This document shows positions 23,589-34,935 of a stretch of 64,000 bases of DNA, in pieces (the stretch's first letter is position 1; each line of letters starts with the position of its first letter). The translations under genes and the position numbers were made by a program. The notes under the pieces are model-generated. The model ran no database searches. It saw only the letters and a program-made list of their open reading frames with translations, and was not told the origin of the DNA. This stretch comes from Leptasterias polaris. Lineage: Eukaryota > Echinodermata > Asteroidea > Forcipulatida > Asteriidae. Location: positions 2,303,501 through 2,367,500 of the forward strand of contig JAZGTN010000044.1 in assembly GCA_037783415.1 (NCBI GenBank). Reading direction: 5' to 3'.

Positions 23589-25396
23589 TAGATTATACAC
23601 ATGATACACGTCTGCAAGTGAATAATTAGATATACTAGAAATCCCTGTGTAATCTATGGGAAAACAGCAATCGATACTGAACAGAGACTCGATCAAAAGT
23701 CATAGTCAAAGGGTGTTCTGTGAATTGTCCATTGTGTTGTGAACAGCACGGAAATCATACCATCCAAACGTAACTTTCCCCTTTTTTCTTGGCTGATTTA
23801 TATTGAAAGCTGTCCCAGAGACTGGATTGAATTTATTTCAGAATGTCAGGGGTAAATCAGTCGCAGCAGTTATTTGAATTGTATGATACTCCTCCCGTAA
23901 ATTCGATCATTTATCGCATTCCGCAACCTCATTTTGAACGGGAAAATGTTACTAATTACAATTGCATAGCCTCCGGACACCACAGTGCTAGCTTTTGATT
24001 GTGCAATCACGGCAATGCGCATAGGGTCAGAGAGATTACCTTGTTTTGGAATCCTACCCGACCGAGAGAGCGAGCGAGAACTTACATGAACACTTTGCGC
24101 AGTGTTAACTCACGCAGTGTTAACGTAAGACTTGTGAATATAATGCATTATACCAAATTTAAATCATTTTCCAATTATAACAAGAACTTGTAGATATTGG
24201 ATAAACCGGACTGTTCTTTTTTTAATTAGTGAACGCTGTGAAGCTGTTTCAATCACAGTATAGCGCCTTTTAGTTAGTGCTTATTTATTTTTGTTTTATT
24301 TTTTCGGGGGGGGGGTAAAATTTCAACCAAAACAGACAGGGGGAAAAGTTTGGGCAATAATGTTGGTATTTTAATATAAAAAGCAATGGCCTATGATAGG
24401 AAAAAGTTAATGGTTTTGAAAAAAGGGAGATTATAACTATACCACAAAATAAAACTTTACACACTTGCTGCACATGCGTAGTGGATACCCGGAACCGTTA
24501 CACAATAACATTGAGCTGTCGTCTGCTTACGACGTGTGTGTCTTCAAATTGAAATGTTTTCATCACAAAAATCTGGTAAGTACAGATTTCTCTATTCAAT
24601 TTTACATTATAGTTTATGGAAATGTTTTATAGGTCTTTTGGCGTTTATCTACTTGTTGAAATTGTATAGTGAACAGCTTTTGTGGGCAAGTTTTGTCGTG
24701 ACTGCAGTGCAGTCCGTCCGATCCGATGGTCCGATTTATAATCTAGCTAAATACTACTGCTACAGTGCTAGCACTGCAGTCGGTGTACACAGACTATGCG
24801 TTTATACTGTTGTTAAATAAGTGTTAACCCGCCATCCCTCCCGTCTCCATAAAGCGGAGAGAGACGGACAGAGCGTCTGACGTTGACACAAATCTGAGGG
24901 AGATAGAAATGTCACACTAGTACTAGGTAGTAGATAGTAAATACGTAGTCGTCGCTGTGTTGTGTTTACTGCAGGCACCACTGGCACTACATGTAGTTTT
25001 ATGTGTTTCTTTGAAATAGTTCAATGTCTCTGCTTTGTTGTGCCACAAACAAACTCCCCGTCACTCTACTCCGTACTTGAGTCGTAGACAGTCGAGAGAT
25101 ATAGATCAAGTCAGGTGACATTGCTGACAGTGACAGTGATGATTGTGTGCATATTGTGTACACGACTACAACAACTGTACTGTACAAAATGTAGTCCCAT
25201 CCCAACTATTTAATGCCAAACCTAATAAATGCCAAACCTGTGCAAACTCGGTCAATGTTTTTGACCAGTTCCACAACAACACGGCAAAGCTAAACACTGA
25301 TTCACAATGACTAGAATGACTAGAATACATTTTGTCATCTAGTCTTACTGAACCATACTTTGTTGATTTGTGCAATTCATAATCATAGGCGTTAAA

Positions 25397-25452
25397 CTAG
25401 CCCTGGTAGGACATCAGTGTTCGTTGCAACAGAGGACTTCAACCTGGGCTAG
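25397..25452. repeat. Small palindromic repeat (56 bp), copy 2
   Basis: CTAGCCCTGGTAGGA to CAACCTGGGCTAG, same family and same order of motifs (AACAGAGGA in the middle) as 23521-23588. Confidence 0.75.
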
Positions 25453-25594
25453 ACATTAACCCAATGTTTGTATGAGTGAGATCGGCTGTTGCCAGCTTGA
25501 CGTATCCCCAGATGGGAGTGTGCTGAGTTCCCTTGACAGGAATACAAACAAACCATACCATAACAAGCCCATTATAAATTACTACAAATGTTGA

Positions 25595-25745
25595 GTCCTC
25601 GAGACTGGTCTTGGTCTGGAGAACAGTCTCAAGAAAAAATTTCCATGGTCTTGGTCTCGAGCATGCATGATCTCGGACTTCCTGGTGTAGGTCTTGTTCT
25701 CGGACTTCACTCTCTTGGTCTTGGACCTCATTTTGGCTCAAGACC
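25595..25745 (+). repeat. Degenerate GTCTTGGTCTCG minisatellite
   Basis: Repeated GGTCTTGGTCT, GTCTCAAG, TCTCGGACTT and CTCTTGGTCTTGGACCTC words. The open frames on both strands are by-products of this repetition. Confidence 0.7.
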
Positions 25746-27167
25746 ATTAAAAAACATTCAATTTGATTTCAAGCAAAATGTCTCGTAAAAAAAAGAAAAA
25801 ATCCCTGTGAGAATAGGTGTGATGTTTAATTCACAAAAAAATCTGACACTGCAACTAACTCACTTAACTTCCTTTACTTGTGAGCGCAATCTATGCCCTT
25901 GAAGTTTAGAATTCAAAAAAGCAAATACAGTTTGCAAATTGTGCTGTCAAAATGGCACACTAGTGGCATACTTTATCAATCCCATACATGCAGCCCACTT
26001 TTCTGGCACTCTGATCCACCCCCACTGACCATAAACCTAGTCACCATTCACATGATTTAAATACGCCATCAGCTGATAAGAGTGATGGATATTTTCTTGT
26101 GAAAAATTGATTTATGGCTAGGCCTTTGACAATTAAACATTACAAAAAACACTGTCAACTTTTGATAATTGTACTGGCATTATAAAAAACAAACTTAAGA
26201 CCAATTCGATTTCAATTCAACTCAACATTTAATTCCAATGCAAATATACAAGTTATTATTAGAAGTTTAAATAAACAACGATGTGTTAATGAAAATAACA
26301 GAATAATAATCATATGAGATATTAAAAAAACAAGCAAAAGTGATCTGACAAACTTTAAACTCATAGTCACGAAGGTGAAGAATGAAAACATAGGAATATT
26401 ACTCTTGATAATTAAAGATAATATTTTTTTTCATAAAACAGACTGCAGATGACCTTGATTTTGTTTCCATCAATTCTATTCCAAAGAAGAGTTCCATAGA
26501 ATCTCAATGTGTTCAGAGAATAGGTGGTGCATGCAAATGGCAGAAAAATGATGCGGTTTGATCTTGTGATAATGTTGTAATGCAAGTCTGGTCATGTGCA
26601 TTTATTTATTTATTTATTTTTTGTTCGGACATTAGATTTCACCTGACATGTCTACTCTATTGCCACCTTACTCCCCAATAAGAATTTTAACAATATTTCC
26701 TGAATTAGTTTTTTCAAAACGAAAAGCTTACAAAAAAGTTTGCATACATGTATGCCATGGACATCACGCAATATGCAATTATTTTCTTAGGTTTTAATTT
26801 ACAGTGTACTACCACTAAATATTTGCAGATTTTTATGCATGCAGTACCTTAATGACTGTTCATAACTTTCTCAAAATGTATAAAAACAGATACAAATCAA
26901 ACTTTTGGGGTCAGATTAGCCAGAAATTGGACCTAGCATTAAGATCTGATCTTGATAAATCATTGCAAAGAAATGTTCTCCTTTGTTTGGAAACTTCAAT
27001 TTTTTCTAACTGTCTGAAAGTTTTAATCTAATTATATGGTTGAATAAAATTGGATAAGAACCCAGTAAAGCCACAGGTACACTCAATGCTTAGTAAATAC
27101 TGCAACTGTCTGCATTAAGATTTCCATTTTTCTAAAATTTGCTTTTTTTATACATCTTTTTCCACAG

Positions 27168-27262
27168 AATATTCTCGGTGCTTGCGCAGAAACTTCCTGT
27201 AAAGAGATTCCTGGAATGAAGATTCATCAGTTTAAAATTAAACTCATATTTTTGAAGTTCTG
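27168..27262 (+). CDS. Candidate second exon of the unnamed plus-strand gene
   Basis: The acceptor CTTTTTCCACAG and donor GTGAGTT enclose an open frame NILGACAETSCKEIPGMKIH, then QFKIKLIFLKF and TG. It joins in phase with the 23435 exon. I know no family for it; a noncoding transcript is equally possible. Confidence 0.28.
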
Positions 27263-27299
27263 GTGAGTTAAAAAAAAGATCTACATTATCTAAAATATA

Positions 27300-27598
27300 C
27301 CAACTGAGCTATCTAGCCCTATGTTGGCTGTCTCCCTTTTTTGTCAATATCTTTGTTCGGGGGGTGGGGGGGGGGGTAGCCAGTCAGAAGCCACACAACT
27401 GTTAACTGCCGTGTAGCCACGAATCACACCCAAGTATAAGGTACAACCTGGGAAGCGGCAGCAAGGGATCACCTTGGGGATGCGACAGTTTACTGTTAAA
27501 CACTTCTGACTGGCACCCCCCCCCCCCCCCCCCCCCCGAACAAAGATATTGACAAAATAGGGAGACCGCCAACATATAGGGCTAGATAGCTCAGTTGG
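27300..27598. repeat. Large inverted repeat (about 65 bp arms) with poly-C/G
   Basis: The left arm 27300-27364 starts CCAACTGAGCTATCTAGCCC, and its reverse complement is 27533-27598. A G tract and a run of 22 C (27516-27537) lie at the inner edges. A second inner pair (GCCAGTCAGAAG and CTTCTGACTGGC) extends the foldback, so most of the 300 bp can fold. Confidence 0.85.
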
Positions 27599-27648
27599 TA
27601 GAGGGCTGGCACGTTAATCAGGAGGTCGTTGGCTCAAGACCAGCTCTA
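27580..27648 (+). ncRNA. tRNA-like sequence at the inverted repeat edge
   Basis: TAGCTCAGTTGG at 27587-27598 is a perfect A box and GGCTCAAGACC at 27631-27641 is a B-box-like word at tRNA spacing. The acceptor stem pairs poorly, so it is a tRNA-derived element and not a functional tRNA. The A-box half is duplicated, inverted, at 27300. Confidence 0.5.
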
Positions 27649-28363
27649 ATCAATTTTTCTTTGTTCAACCCCAAATTATCTATAACATGCAACACTTTTT
27701 TTTACCCGTTCTTTGATCAAAACTGAACATTCCTTTTTGCTCTTATGTACCTTTCAGTCCACCCCAGACATACCCCTTATTTCTACCCTCCGGATCTACC
27801 CCATAAATATACCCCCTGACTGATCACTGTCCTACTTTAAAGAAACCAAAAGCTGCTTACATCTTATATTTTCAGAAAAAAATCAATTAGATCAGCTATG
27901 GTGTCCAGATTAACGTATAGTTGTTTAGTGCTGACTTACCTTTACAATCCCCAACATGCACCCACTTTGATGTCTCTATGGATCATCCCCCTACATGTTA
28001 CCCTTCTATAGGGCAACGTACTTTGTCAATCCACTTAACCAATAGACATCTCCTCCATTCATCCAAACTCTATTTCATGTATCTGCCATCTATGTTCTCT
28101 TACTCCTCTGGATCCTATGACATTTCCTCTTACCACTCTGGATCCTATCTGTAGGCCTATCTGTCTTCCTCCTTACCAGCACCCTCCCATGTCTCCCTTG
28201 CATGGCTCTTAGTTTGTCTGAGGTTAAAATCGTAGATAGAGTTACTTGAGAGGAGGACATGCCTGATGTGGTTTTAAAGATTTATCACAACCCAAAGACT
28301 GTTATAAGAAGTTGTTGATCCTTGGCTGGAGTAATTTTATGCAAACATGGGTTTTTATTGCAG

Positions 28364-28531
28364 TACATTCAAGATGATCGGACAATTAAACGCCTCAGTT
28401 CTAATGAGAGATGCACGCAAGCTCGGTTGAAGAGAACACTTGGCACCCGTCTTAACCATGAATTCAAACACGTCATCTTCTTCTGCATCTAGCAACATCA
28501 ACTCTGTAACTTTTAGAATTCTGGGATATTG
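28364..28531 (+). other. Ambiguous exon: plus-strand 3' exon or minus-strand ORF end
   Basis: On the plus strand, TTTTTATTGCAG precedes and GAG|GTAGGC follows. Read in phase after 27262 it gives about 20 residues (TFKMIGQLNASVLMRDARKL, then G) and stops; AATAAA follows at 28868-28873. On the minus strand the same DNA is within an open frame of 79 codons ending in PIILNVLQ and TAA, with AATAAA overlapping the stop. Both readings have support and the strand cannot be decided from sequence alone. Confidence 0.3.
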
Positions 28532-28899
28532 AGGTAGGCTTTTTATGTTGATATTTGATAACACACATTGTAAAAGGGTCTGTTTACACAACATTTACAG
28601 GACATCATCGTCCTCACTTACTAGCCCTCAGGTGATAAAACCAATGACTGACATAGAGTGTATGCCAAGAATTGTTTTAACAAAGTACAAAAGTCAATAA
28701 AGTGTTCTTATAATGTCTTATTTAATGTAAACAGACCTTTATTGTATGTATTGTTATTGCAATTTTTTTCTTCTTTTGAATTCAGGTATTTTCAACTAGA
28801 TTTGAACAAAATGCAAACGAAGCTAGCGTTAATAGTCATATAGGTACTATATGTATAGCTGTAATAATAAAATGTTCCTTCAAAACTGATCACGGTCCT

Positions 28900-31138
28900 A
28901 CTTTATAAAAATGAAAAGCTGAACGTGTTATATTTTCTAAACAAACTCATTTAGATCAGCTATAATGTCCCTGTTTGTAAGAATAGTTTAGCGTTGGCCT
29001 AGCCAGGCTTCTAGCGAGAATTTGAAAATATAAGGTCCAAATTTGACTGGATTGAAAAACAGGGTGTCCAAATTTTGGGGGCAACTGGTCTCAGCTGTGG
29101 GTTTTGACATTAAATTTGATCCCGAGCGCTTGCCCGAGGCATTTAGTGGGGTTCAGGAGATGCAAACCTGGGTAAGATTGTAATGGGGCAGCGCGGCCCC
29201 ATTTGGAAGATATTTACATTTTCAATTGTTACACCCTAGAGTACATAATTTGAGGGTTCGCTAGACACTAAAAAAATGGTTATGTTGGCGTAACTCAAAT
29301 AGGGTAGTTAGGTAGGGGTTCTTTATTACCGTTGACTTTCATTCAAGTATTTTTATGTTTTCCCTAGTCAGTAGGAATGGTTTGTTGTACACGTGAAAAC
29401 TGTTTTAACTAAAACATCCTTGGATGCCAAAGGAACTTGTCACTGACTGTTTATATTACAATAACTACCTTTACAAATATTGTGCACCTATTAATTTCCA
29501 AATCAGTAAAAAGGAATTGTGATTCCCAGTTGACTGTTATTATATTAAACTGTTTCTACCAGTTTATTCAACACTATTTCCAAGTAAAAAGAACACTATG
29601 GCTCACCCATCAAGGTCATAAACCAGGTCATAAAACCACAAAGGTATAGCGCAGGCGGCTTGGCTTTTGAGGGAAGCAAAATATTACAAACTGAAACAAT
29701 GTATAACAGAATGCAGAGGGTTAAGATAAGACGCAAGTGTCAACCAATTCTCCCAGGACAGAGCCAGAGACTTTCTGGGGCTAATATGAAATAAAGAAAA
29801 GGATCGTCATCACATTTTATTATTTTTCACTGTCGGCAAAAAACATTACTTGTCGGCAATGTTGTATGGATGAGTGCTGGTCAGGTTTTTTTAGAACTCG
29901 TAATACTTTTGTATTTACTTAGCCAAATGAACTGGGGGTCCGACAGTTTTCAGTCCAAAAAATAAAATAGGGCGTTCAAAAGACGCCCGGTCGCATTACT
30001 GGCTATGATGCCTTGTTGAGGTTTTTAGAGTGCTATATATAGGGAAACAAATAGGGAAACAAATTTGCTTTCCACTATGCAAATTCTACACAATATCAAA
30101 AAGGACGTTTTCCTCATGCTCTTTAAAAGTTTAAACTTACACAATTTAAATCAGTCAGTGACCATTTTTGTCTGGTGCCCTGTCTCAAATGAACAACTCA
30201 CAATGATACATGACCGTGGGTACTTGACCATTATAACTGCTCTGTTGACTCAAATTTGTTATGAAGGTAAATAACATGTCAAATTTGTCGTGAAGGTTTA
30301 GATTAATTGTCTAGGAATAATAGAGCTCCCGTCGTTCGTTTCACTCTAAAGAACAACGAATTTAATACATCAGATAATGTGAAGTGTTTCAGATAAAGCT
30401 GTCGCTGGACGAAACTTGTAAATTTTCATTTATGTTGTAGTTTTATGTCAATCATGGGAATCAATTATTTTCTAACCTATTTGCATATTGGAAAGTGCTT
30501 TTTAGCCATTAGAATGCATGGAGGGCTACCTCCATGGTAAATGTAACATTGAAAGTTGAAAATAACATGTGATTATATTTCTATTATGTAAAACGTTAAA
30601 GAAGACCCTTATACTTAACGACCCTCCATACTTAACCAGACGGATCTGAACTCTGTGTGTAATAATTTGGTGGAAATGTAAGTTAGTGAAGTTTTAAGCC
30701 CTTTAAAATGCACATTTTAGTATTTAAGCAAAAATTCAAAGGTTTTTTGTGACCAAAATGCGTAATTTATTCAGTAGAGCAGTTTGAGCATCAAAATAAG
30801 CACATAAGGGTCCTTAACAGCGTCTACTTTTCAAAAACACACATTTTAAGAGCACAATTTTCGTTTTTTCCCATAAAAAAAATTTTTCTTAATGAAAATG
30901 AAAAAAAATTAACGAGCGTGCGTTTCAGCTGATTTTAGAAAAATGAAAGACCGTTAATTTTCGGTTTTTCGAACTTTTTTTCATAAAAAAAAAATGAAAA
31001 ATAAAAATATTTGTCCACCCCTCCTCTCTCTCCTCTCCTCTCCGCCTCTACCCTCCTTCCTTCGTCCGCTCCCATCTGTGCACGTGCGTGGTGGTTGTTA
31101 GTGCGTGTTAGTGCATGTTACCTTATACCTTTACTCTT
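28900..31138. other. Region without a supported gene, 28.9-31.1 kb
   Basis: AT-rich single-copy-looking sequence. Around 29050-29085 is a piece (AACAGGGTGTCCAAATTTT) related to the repeat at 40501. The short open frames at 29437 and 30065 lack family likeness. Confidence 0.5.
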
Positions 31139-31230
31139 ACCTTGTGTCCTTGCCGGGGCTCGAACCCACCAGGTTTTCCGATCTTGCTCTCCGTGCGTGA
31201 ACCTTGTCCACTAGGCCATCGGCGCTCCCA
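31139..31230 (-). mobile_element. tRNA-derived SINE head
   Basis: On the minus strand: GGGAGCGCCGATGGCCTAGT, then GGACAAG, an A box (TGGCCTAGTGG) and a perfect B box GGTTCGAGCCC. The 5' half of a pol III SINE; the tail could not be followed. Confidence 0.7.
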
Positions 31231-32200
31231 CAATAAACCAACATTTTGCAACCGTGATGAATATTACAACCACGTGGTATGTATTTAAAACGCACGTTTA
31301 TACAAGTTAATTTAAGAGGGCGCCCTCGGCGGCGAAAATTAGTTATTTAAACTACAACCTAAAAAATCTAAATTACCCATTATAAAGGATATTACATTTC
31401 CCTTAAATAAAGTTAATATTTTATATTTGTTGTGTCCTCGCTGATTTTTTGTTTTAAGTAGCCTGATTTTGTGCTCTTAATAAAATTAACATTGGCAAGT
31501 TGGACAGAGAGTAAATAAAAAAACAACCAGGAAAGTTAAGATGCTGAAAGTGTACCTTTTTATTTAAAACATTGTTTGCACAAAAATAAAAACAAGATAT
31601 TTTGTACAATTAACTTCGAAGCGTTTTTCATGGTTTTCTTCTTTAAATAAAATATAAAAAGCTTAAAATTAACATTTGTATTCCAATTTTTTCCATAAGA
31701 AGTTTAACTTAAAATTTTTAATATTATAATAAAATCAGAAGTCATACAATTTTTCTGAACATAAACTAAATGGTTTCTAAGATTTTGAAGGTCATCCTTT
31801 GTAACTTTTTTTTTGTATTTCTCATTATGTTTCTTACTTTCTAATTTTTGCTTGGATATTTCATGATCAATTAGTTATATAATTTGCAATAAATATATAA
31901 ATAAAAACTTAATACGTATCCAGAAAACTTTGATCCTTTACATCCAGAACAATATCCAATATTTACTGGAATCCAGACTTAATGTCTTGATATATAAAAC
32001 TTCTTCACGATGTTACACTCTAGAGTTGTAATCCAAAGCACCAAAAGTTCTACAGAGCACAAGTATGTATCCTTGGAACAGTCTGATGCAGAATGTTTGG
32101 TATTCCATCTGTGTTATCATCAATTGACTTCTACATTGTTTATGGCATCTATTCTGCAGAGGATCTGCTTTCATCAGAATTCCATACTTCAGAATATCAG

Positions 32201-32263
32201 TTATGCAAGGTGTGTTGTTGCATTCTGCAGAGCAGCCTTTCTTTCCTGTCGTAGATTCCAAAG
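32201..32263 (-). CDS. Candidate last exon of the unnamed small gene
   Basis: From an AG at 32264-32265 the frame reads LWNLRQERKAALQNATTHLA and stops. The acceptor stretch is TGGTCTCGCAGGGAG. Using the AG four bases upstream instead opens a different, longer frame to 32013 in the same phase; that peptide is cysteine-rich and looks less coding. Either ending is possible and neither is recognised. Confidence 0.3.
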   Translation of the reverse strand, partial: LWNLRQERKAALQNATTHLA

Positions 32264-32363
32264 CTCCCTGCGAGACCAATAGGAACTATTTCTGTACACA
32301 CAATAATAAATCATATTGATTAAAACAGGACTTCATTTTCAAGTAAATTGACAAAAGGGAACA

Positions 32364-33230
32364 GCTAAGGTTAGGGTTAGGGTTTTTGATCAAATATTTT
32401 AAATTAATGAGCATACAAAAATTAATTGGTAAATGTTGGGGTAAGGGTTTTTGACCAAGCGTTTTAACCTAAACCTTGTGGTTTATAATTTAAATTAATA
32501 TGCATAAAAACTTACTTTGTAAGGTTTATGTTTAGGGTTGGGGTTGGTTTTTTTAATCAAAAGTAGGGTTATGGTTAGGGTTGGGGAGGGTTGTTGATGA
32601 AAAGTAGGGTTAGGGTTAGGGTTGGGGTTAGGGTTAGAGGGTTGTTGATGACAAGTTTTAAATTAATGAGCATAACAACTTTCTTGGTAAGGGTTAGGGT
32701 TAGGGTTTTTGACCAACCATTTTAAATTAACAAGCATAAAAACTTACTTTGTAAGGGTTAGGGTTAGGGTTAGGTTTAAGGTTAGGGTTAGGGTTAGGGT
32801 TAGGGTTAGGGTTAGGGTTTTTGATCAACCATTTTAAATTAACAAGCATAAAAACTTACTTTGTAAGGGTTAGGGTTAGGGTTATGTTTTTTTAAATCAA
32901 AATTAGGGTTAGTGTTGGGGTTAGGGTTTTTGATCAAAAGTAGGGTTAGGGTTAGGGTTAGGGTTAGGGTTAGGGTTAGGGTTAAGGTTAGGGTTAGGGT
33001 TAGGGTTAGGGTTAGGGTTAGGGTTAGGGTTAGGGTTAGGATTTGAGGTAAGGGTTTGTGATCAAAAGTAGGATTAGGGTTTGGGCTTGGGTTAGGGTTT
33101 TCGATCAAAATTAGGGTTAGAGTTAGGGTTGGGGTTAGGGTTGGGGTTAGGGTTTTGATCAAAAGTAGGGTTAGGGTTGGGGTTAGGGTTGTTGATCAAA
33201 AGTTTTAAATTAAAGTGCATACAAACTCAC
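32364..33230 (+). repeat. Interstitial telomere-like TTAGGG array
   Basis: Many runs of TTAGGG, the longest at about 32943-33040, interrupted by two other recurring words: TTTTTGATCAAAAGTAGGG and GCATAAAAACTTACTTTGTA. TTAGGG is the usual animal telomere hexamer. The array is internal, since unique sequence and the MITE half at 33270 follow, and its G-rich strand runs left to right. The frames of repeated LTLTLT are by-products. Confidence 0.95.
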
Positions 33231-33269
33231 TTAGTAAGTGTTATAAGGGTTGGTGTAAAGGTTTTTGAT

Positions 33270-33620
33270 CTATTGATTTAAATAATGTGCATAAAAACCT
33301 ATTTGGCAAGGGCTAGGGGTTAGGGTAAGGAGCACTGAAGAGCTGTTGGTAGTATAAAACATTGTGAGAAACGACTCCCTCTGAAGTACTGTAGGTTTAG
33401 AGCACAAGAGGTAATTTTCACCCCAAAATTTTGAATCTGAGAAAGACTTCAGGCATGAAGCCATTCGCAGGCATCTGAAAGCACACAATTCTAAGCATAA
33501 AGGTGTTACTTTCTTTCATTATTTCCTTGCTATTTGTTTGTTATTTTATGCATAATGTTGGGGTTCACCAAGTAAGGATACTGGTCTTATAATTATCCAA
33601 AGTGTACCTTGCCTTTATCT
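33270..33620 (+). mobile_element. 5'-truncated TTAA-type MITE, family 2, at the array edge
   Basis: Matches 61922-62297 from ATAAAAACCTATTTGGCAAG through GAGCTGTTGGTAGTATAAAA and TGTGAGAAACGACTCCCTCT to GGTCTTATAATTATCC and GCCTTTA. Its left end is replaced by the TTAGGG array. Confidence 0.8.
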
Positions 33621-33700
33621 TTAAGAGAATCCATGTTTCTCAAAATAGAGAGACTGTAGACAAAAAGATAATGATTTTTACCTTAAAACATGGTGCACAC

Positions 33701-33786
33701 CTTGTTGTTATCCACTTCTGGGGATGTATCTCCATCAACTGGCTCTATTCTGAAGTGTCTCCACTCTTGATCAACTTCTGCCACAT
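33701..33786 (-). CDS. Candidate second exon of the unnamed small gene
   Basis: Open frame completing an aspartate codon, then VAEVDQEWRHFRIEPVDGDT and SPEVDNNK, ending AAG|GTGTGC. The peptide is charged and looks coding. The acceptor (GCTGTGAG) has a poor pyrimidine tract, which is the weak point. Phase fits the exon at 35569-35710. Confidence 0.35.
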
Positions 33787-33867
33787 CTCACAGCTTCATC
33801 ATTAACAGGTAAGCTCCTCAAAGTAATATGACTCTGTTTTTCTATCAACTTCACTGCGAGACCCTCA

Positions 33868-34047
33868 ATGGTAGAGTTGGCTTTCTCACATGTTGGCACA
33901 GACTGGACTTGTTTGAAATTCAATCACACAAATACAAACCCCTTCTGCAGAGAAATGTCAAAAACAGATCAAAAAGTCAAGAACAAACCAAAGACAAAAT
34001 CTTTTAAAAACGGCCAGTTCTGTTCTCACTCAATGATTTACTCCAAA
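33868..34047 (+). CDS. Unassigned 60-codon open frame with a strong donor
   Basis: Open frame MVELAFSHVGTDWTCLKFNH to FCSHSMIYSK, ending exactly at AAA|GTAAGTATG. The final HSMIYSK resembles the start of a kelch blade, but no second blade is present, so this is only a hint. No convincing acceptor was found upstream. It lies in the intron of the opposite-strand candidate gene and may belong to a degraded element. Confidence 0.2.
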
Positions 34048-34629
34048 GTAAGTATGATAACAAATACATATATGTACAATGTTTTACTCAAATTTAATAT
34101 GGAACCGTAATGTACTAGTGGGATTTTTGTATTTATCCCATTTTTTTAATATGACTTTCTATGGACCTGTCACTGAGAAAAGATGTAGTCTGATCGTTGA
34201 TTCAAATTGTCAATGTTGGTATTAAGCAAGCATGGCCATGTAGATCCTTCATGTCAATTAATAATCAATCTGAAAATAACAAACAAGATAAGACCACTGC
34301 TCATCAACAATTTGTCCATTACCATAAAACACATTCCACTATACATGTAGAAGCCCACAACTTCTGTATCACTGTCAATATTACTCTATTAGAACACCCC
34401 TTACTAAGATTCTGATTGGTTAAGAGCACATCATATGATATATGGATACGTCTGATTTTTACTAGAAAGCCATGGGAACTAGACATGCAGCAAACAATGT
34501 ACTTTACTAGTAGCAAAAGCAGCTTGGTACCTACATGTAGACATCTACTACTCAGACACAATGTGTGTATGGGGGGTCATAAACAAATATTGACTGCTAT
34601 AGTGCTAGTGCTCATGCTACATGTATAGC

Positions 34630-34747
34630 CTATGGTTAAAACTATGACCCCCTCGGTGATCCCCGGAGCGGTCTATTTTACCGAGGCTTCGCCTTTGGAA
34701 ATATAATGCGCCGAGGATCACCTCGGGAGTCGTAGTTTTAACCATAG
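34630..34747. mobile_element. Foldback MITE (118 bp)
   Basis: CTATGGTTAAAACTATGACC pairs with the right end CGTAGTTTTAACCATAG; inner CCTCGGTGATCC pairs with GGATCACCTCGG. Not recognised. Confidence 0.8.
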
Positions 34748-34857
34748 TACTCATTGCAGTCAATATTGTATTATAATTGCTACACTAGGACTAGTTAGAA
34801 GTGGTGGTGACTGCAGTGTGTATGTAGTTATTCATTGTCACTCACTCTTGTTGTAGT

Positions 34858-34935
34858 TAGCCCCATAAATAGGGCCATAATCCACTTAGGAGTATTAGTA
34901 TCCTTATTAGTGGATTGGCCCTATTTATGGGGCTA
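34858..34935. mobile_element. Small foldback MITE (78 bp)
   Basis: TAGCCCCATAAATAGGGCCA pairs with GGCCCTATTTATGGGGCTA, inner AATCCACT with AGTGGATT. Confidence 0.85.

Noticed and set aside
23843..23998. 51-codon frame starting MSGVNQSQQLFELYD after a TTTATTTCAG acceptor
   Set aside because: It looks somewhat coding but has no family, no donor within it, and is out of frame with the 23435 exon; kept only as a note.
25588..25788. 66-codon plus-strand frame rich in LGL
   Set aside because: It is the translation of a degenerate GTCTTGGTCTCG minisatellite.
27580..27648. Functional tRNA gene
   Set aside because: The A box is perfect but the acceptor stem and B box are poor, and it is joined to a long inverted repeat.
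32839..33162. 107-codon frame of repeated LTLT and NPNP residues
   Set aside because: It is a direct translation of the TTAGGG array.
32364..33230. A true chromosome end
   Set aside because: The array is interrupted by other words and followed by unique sequence and a MITE half.
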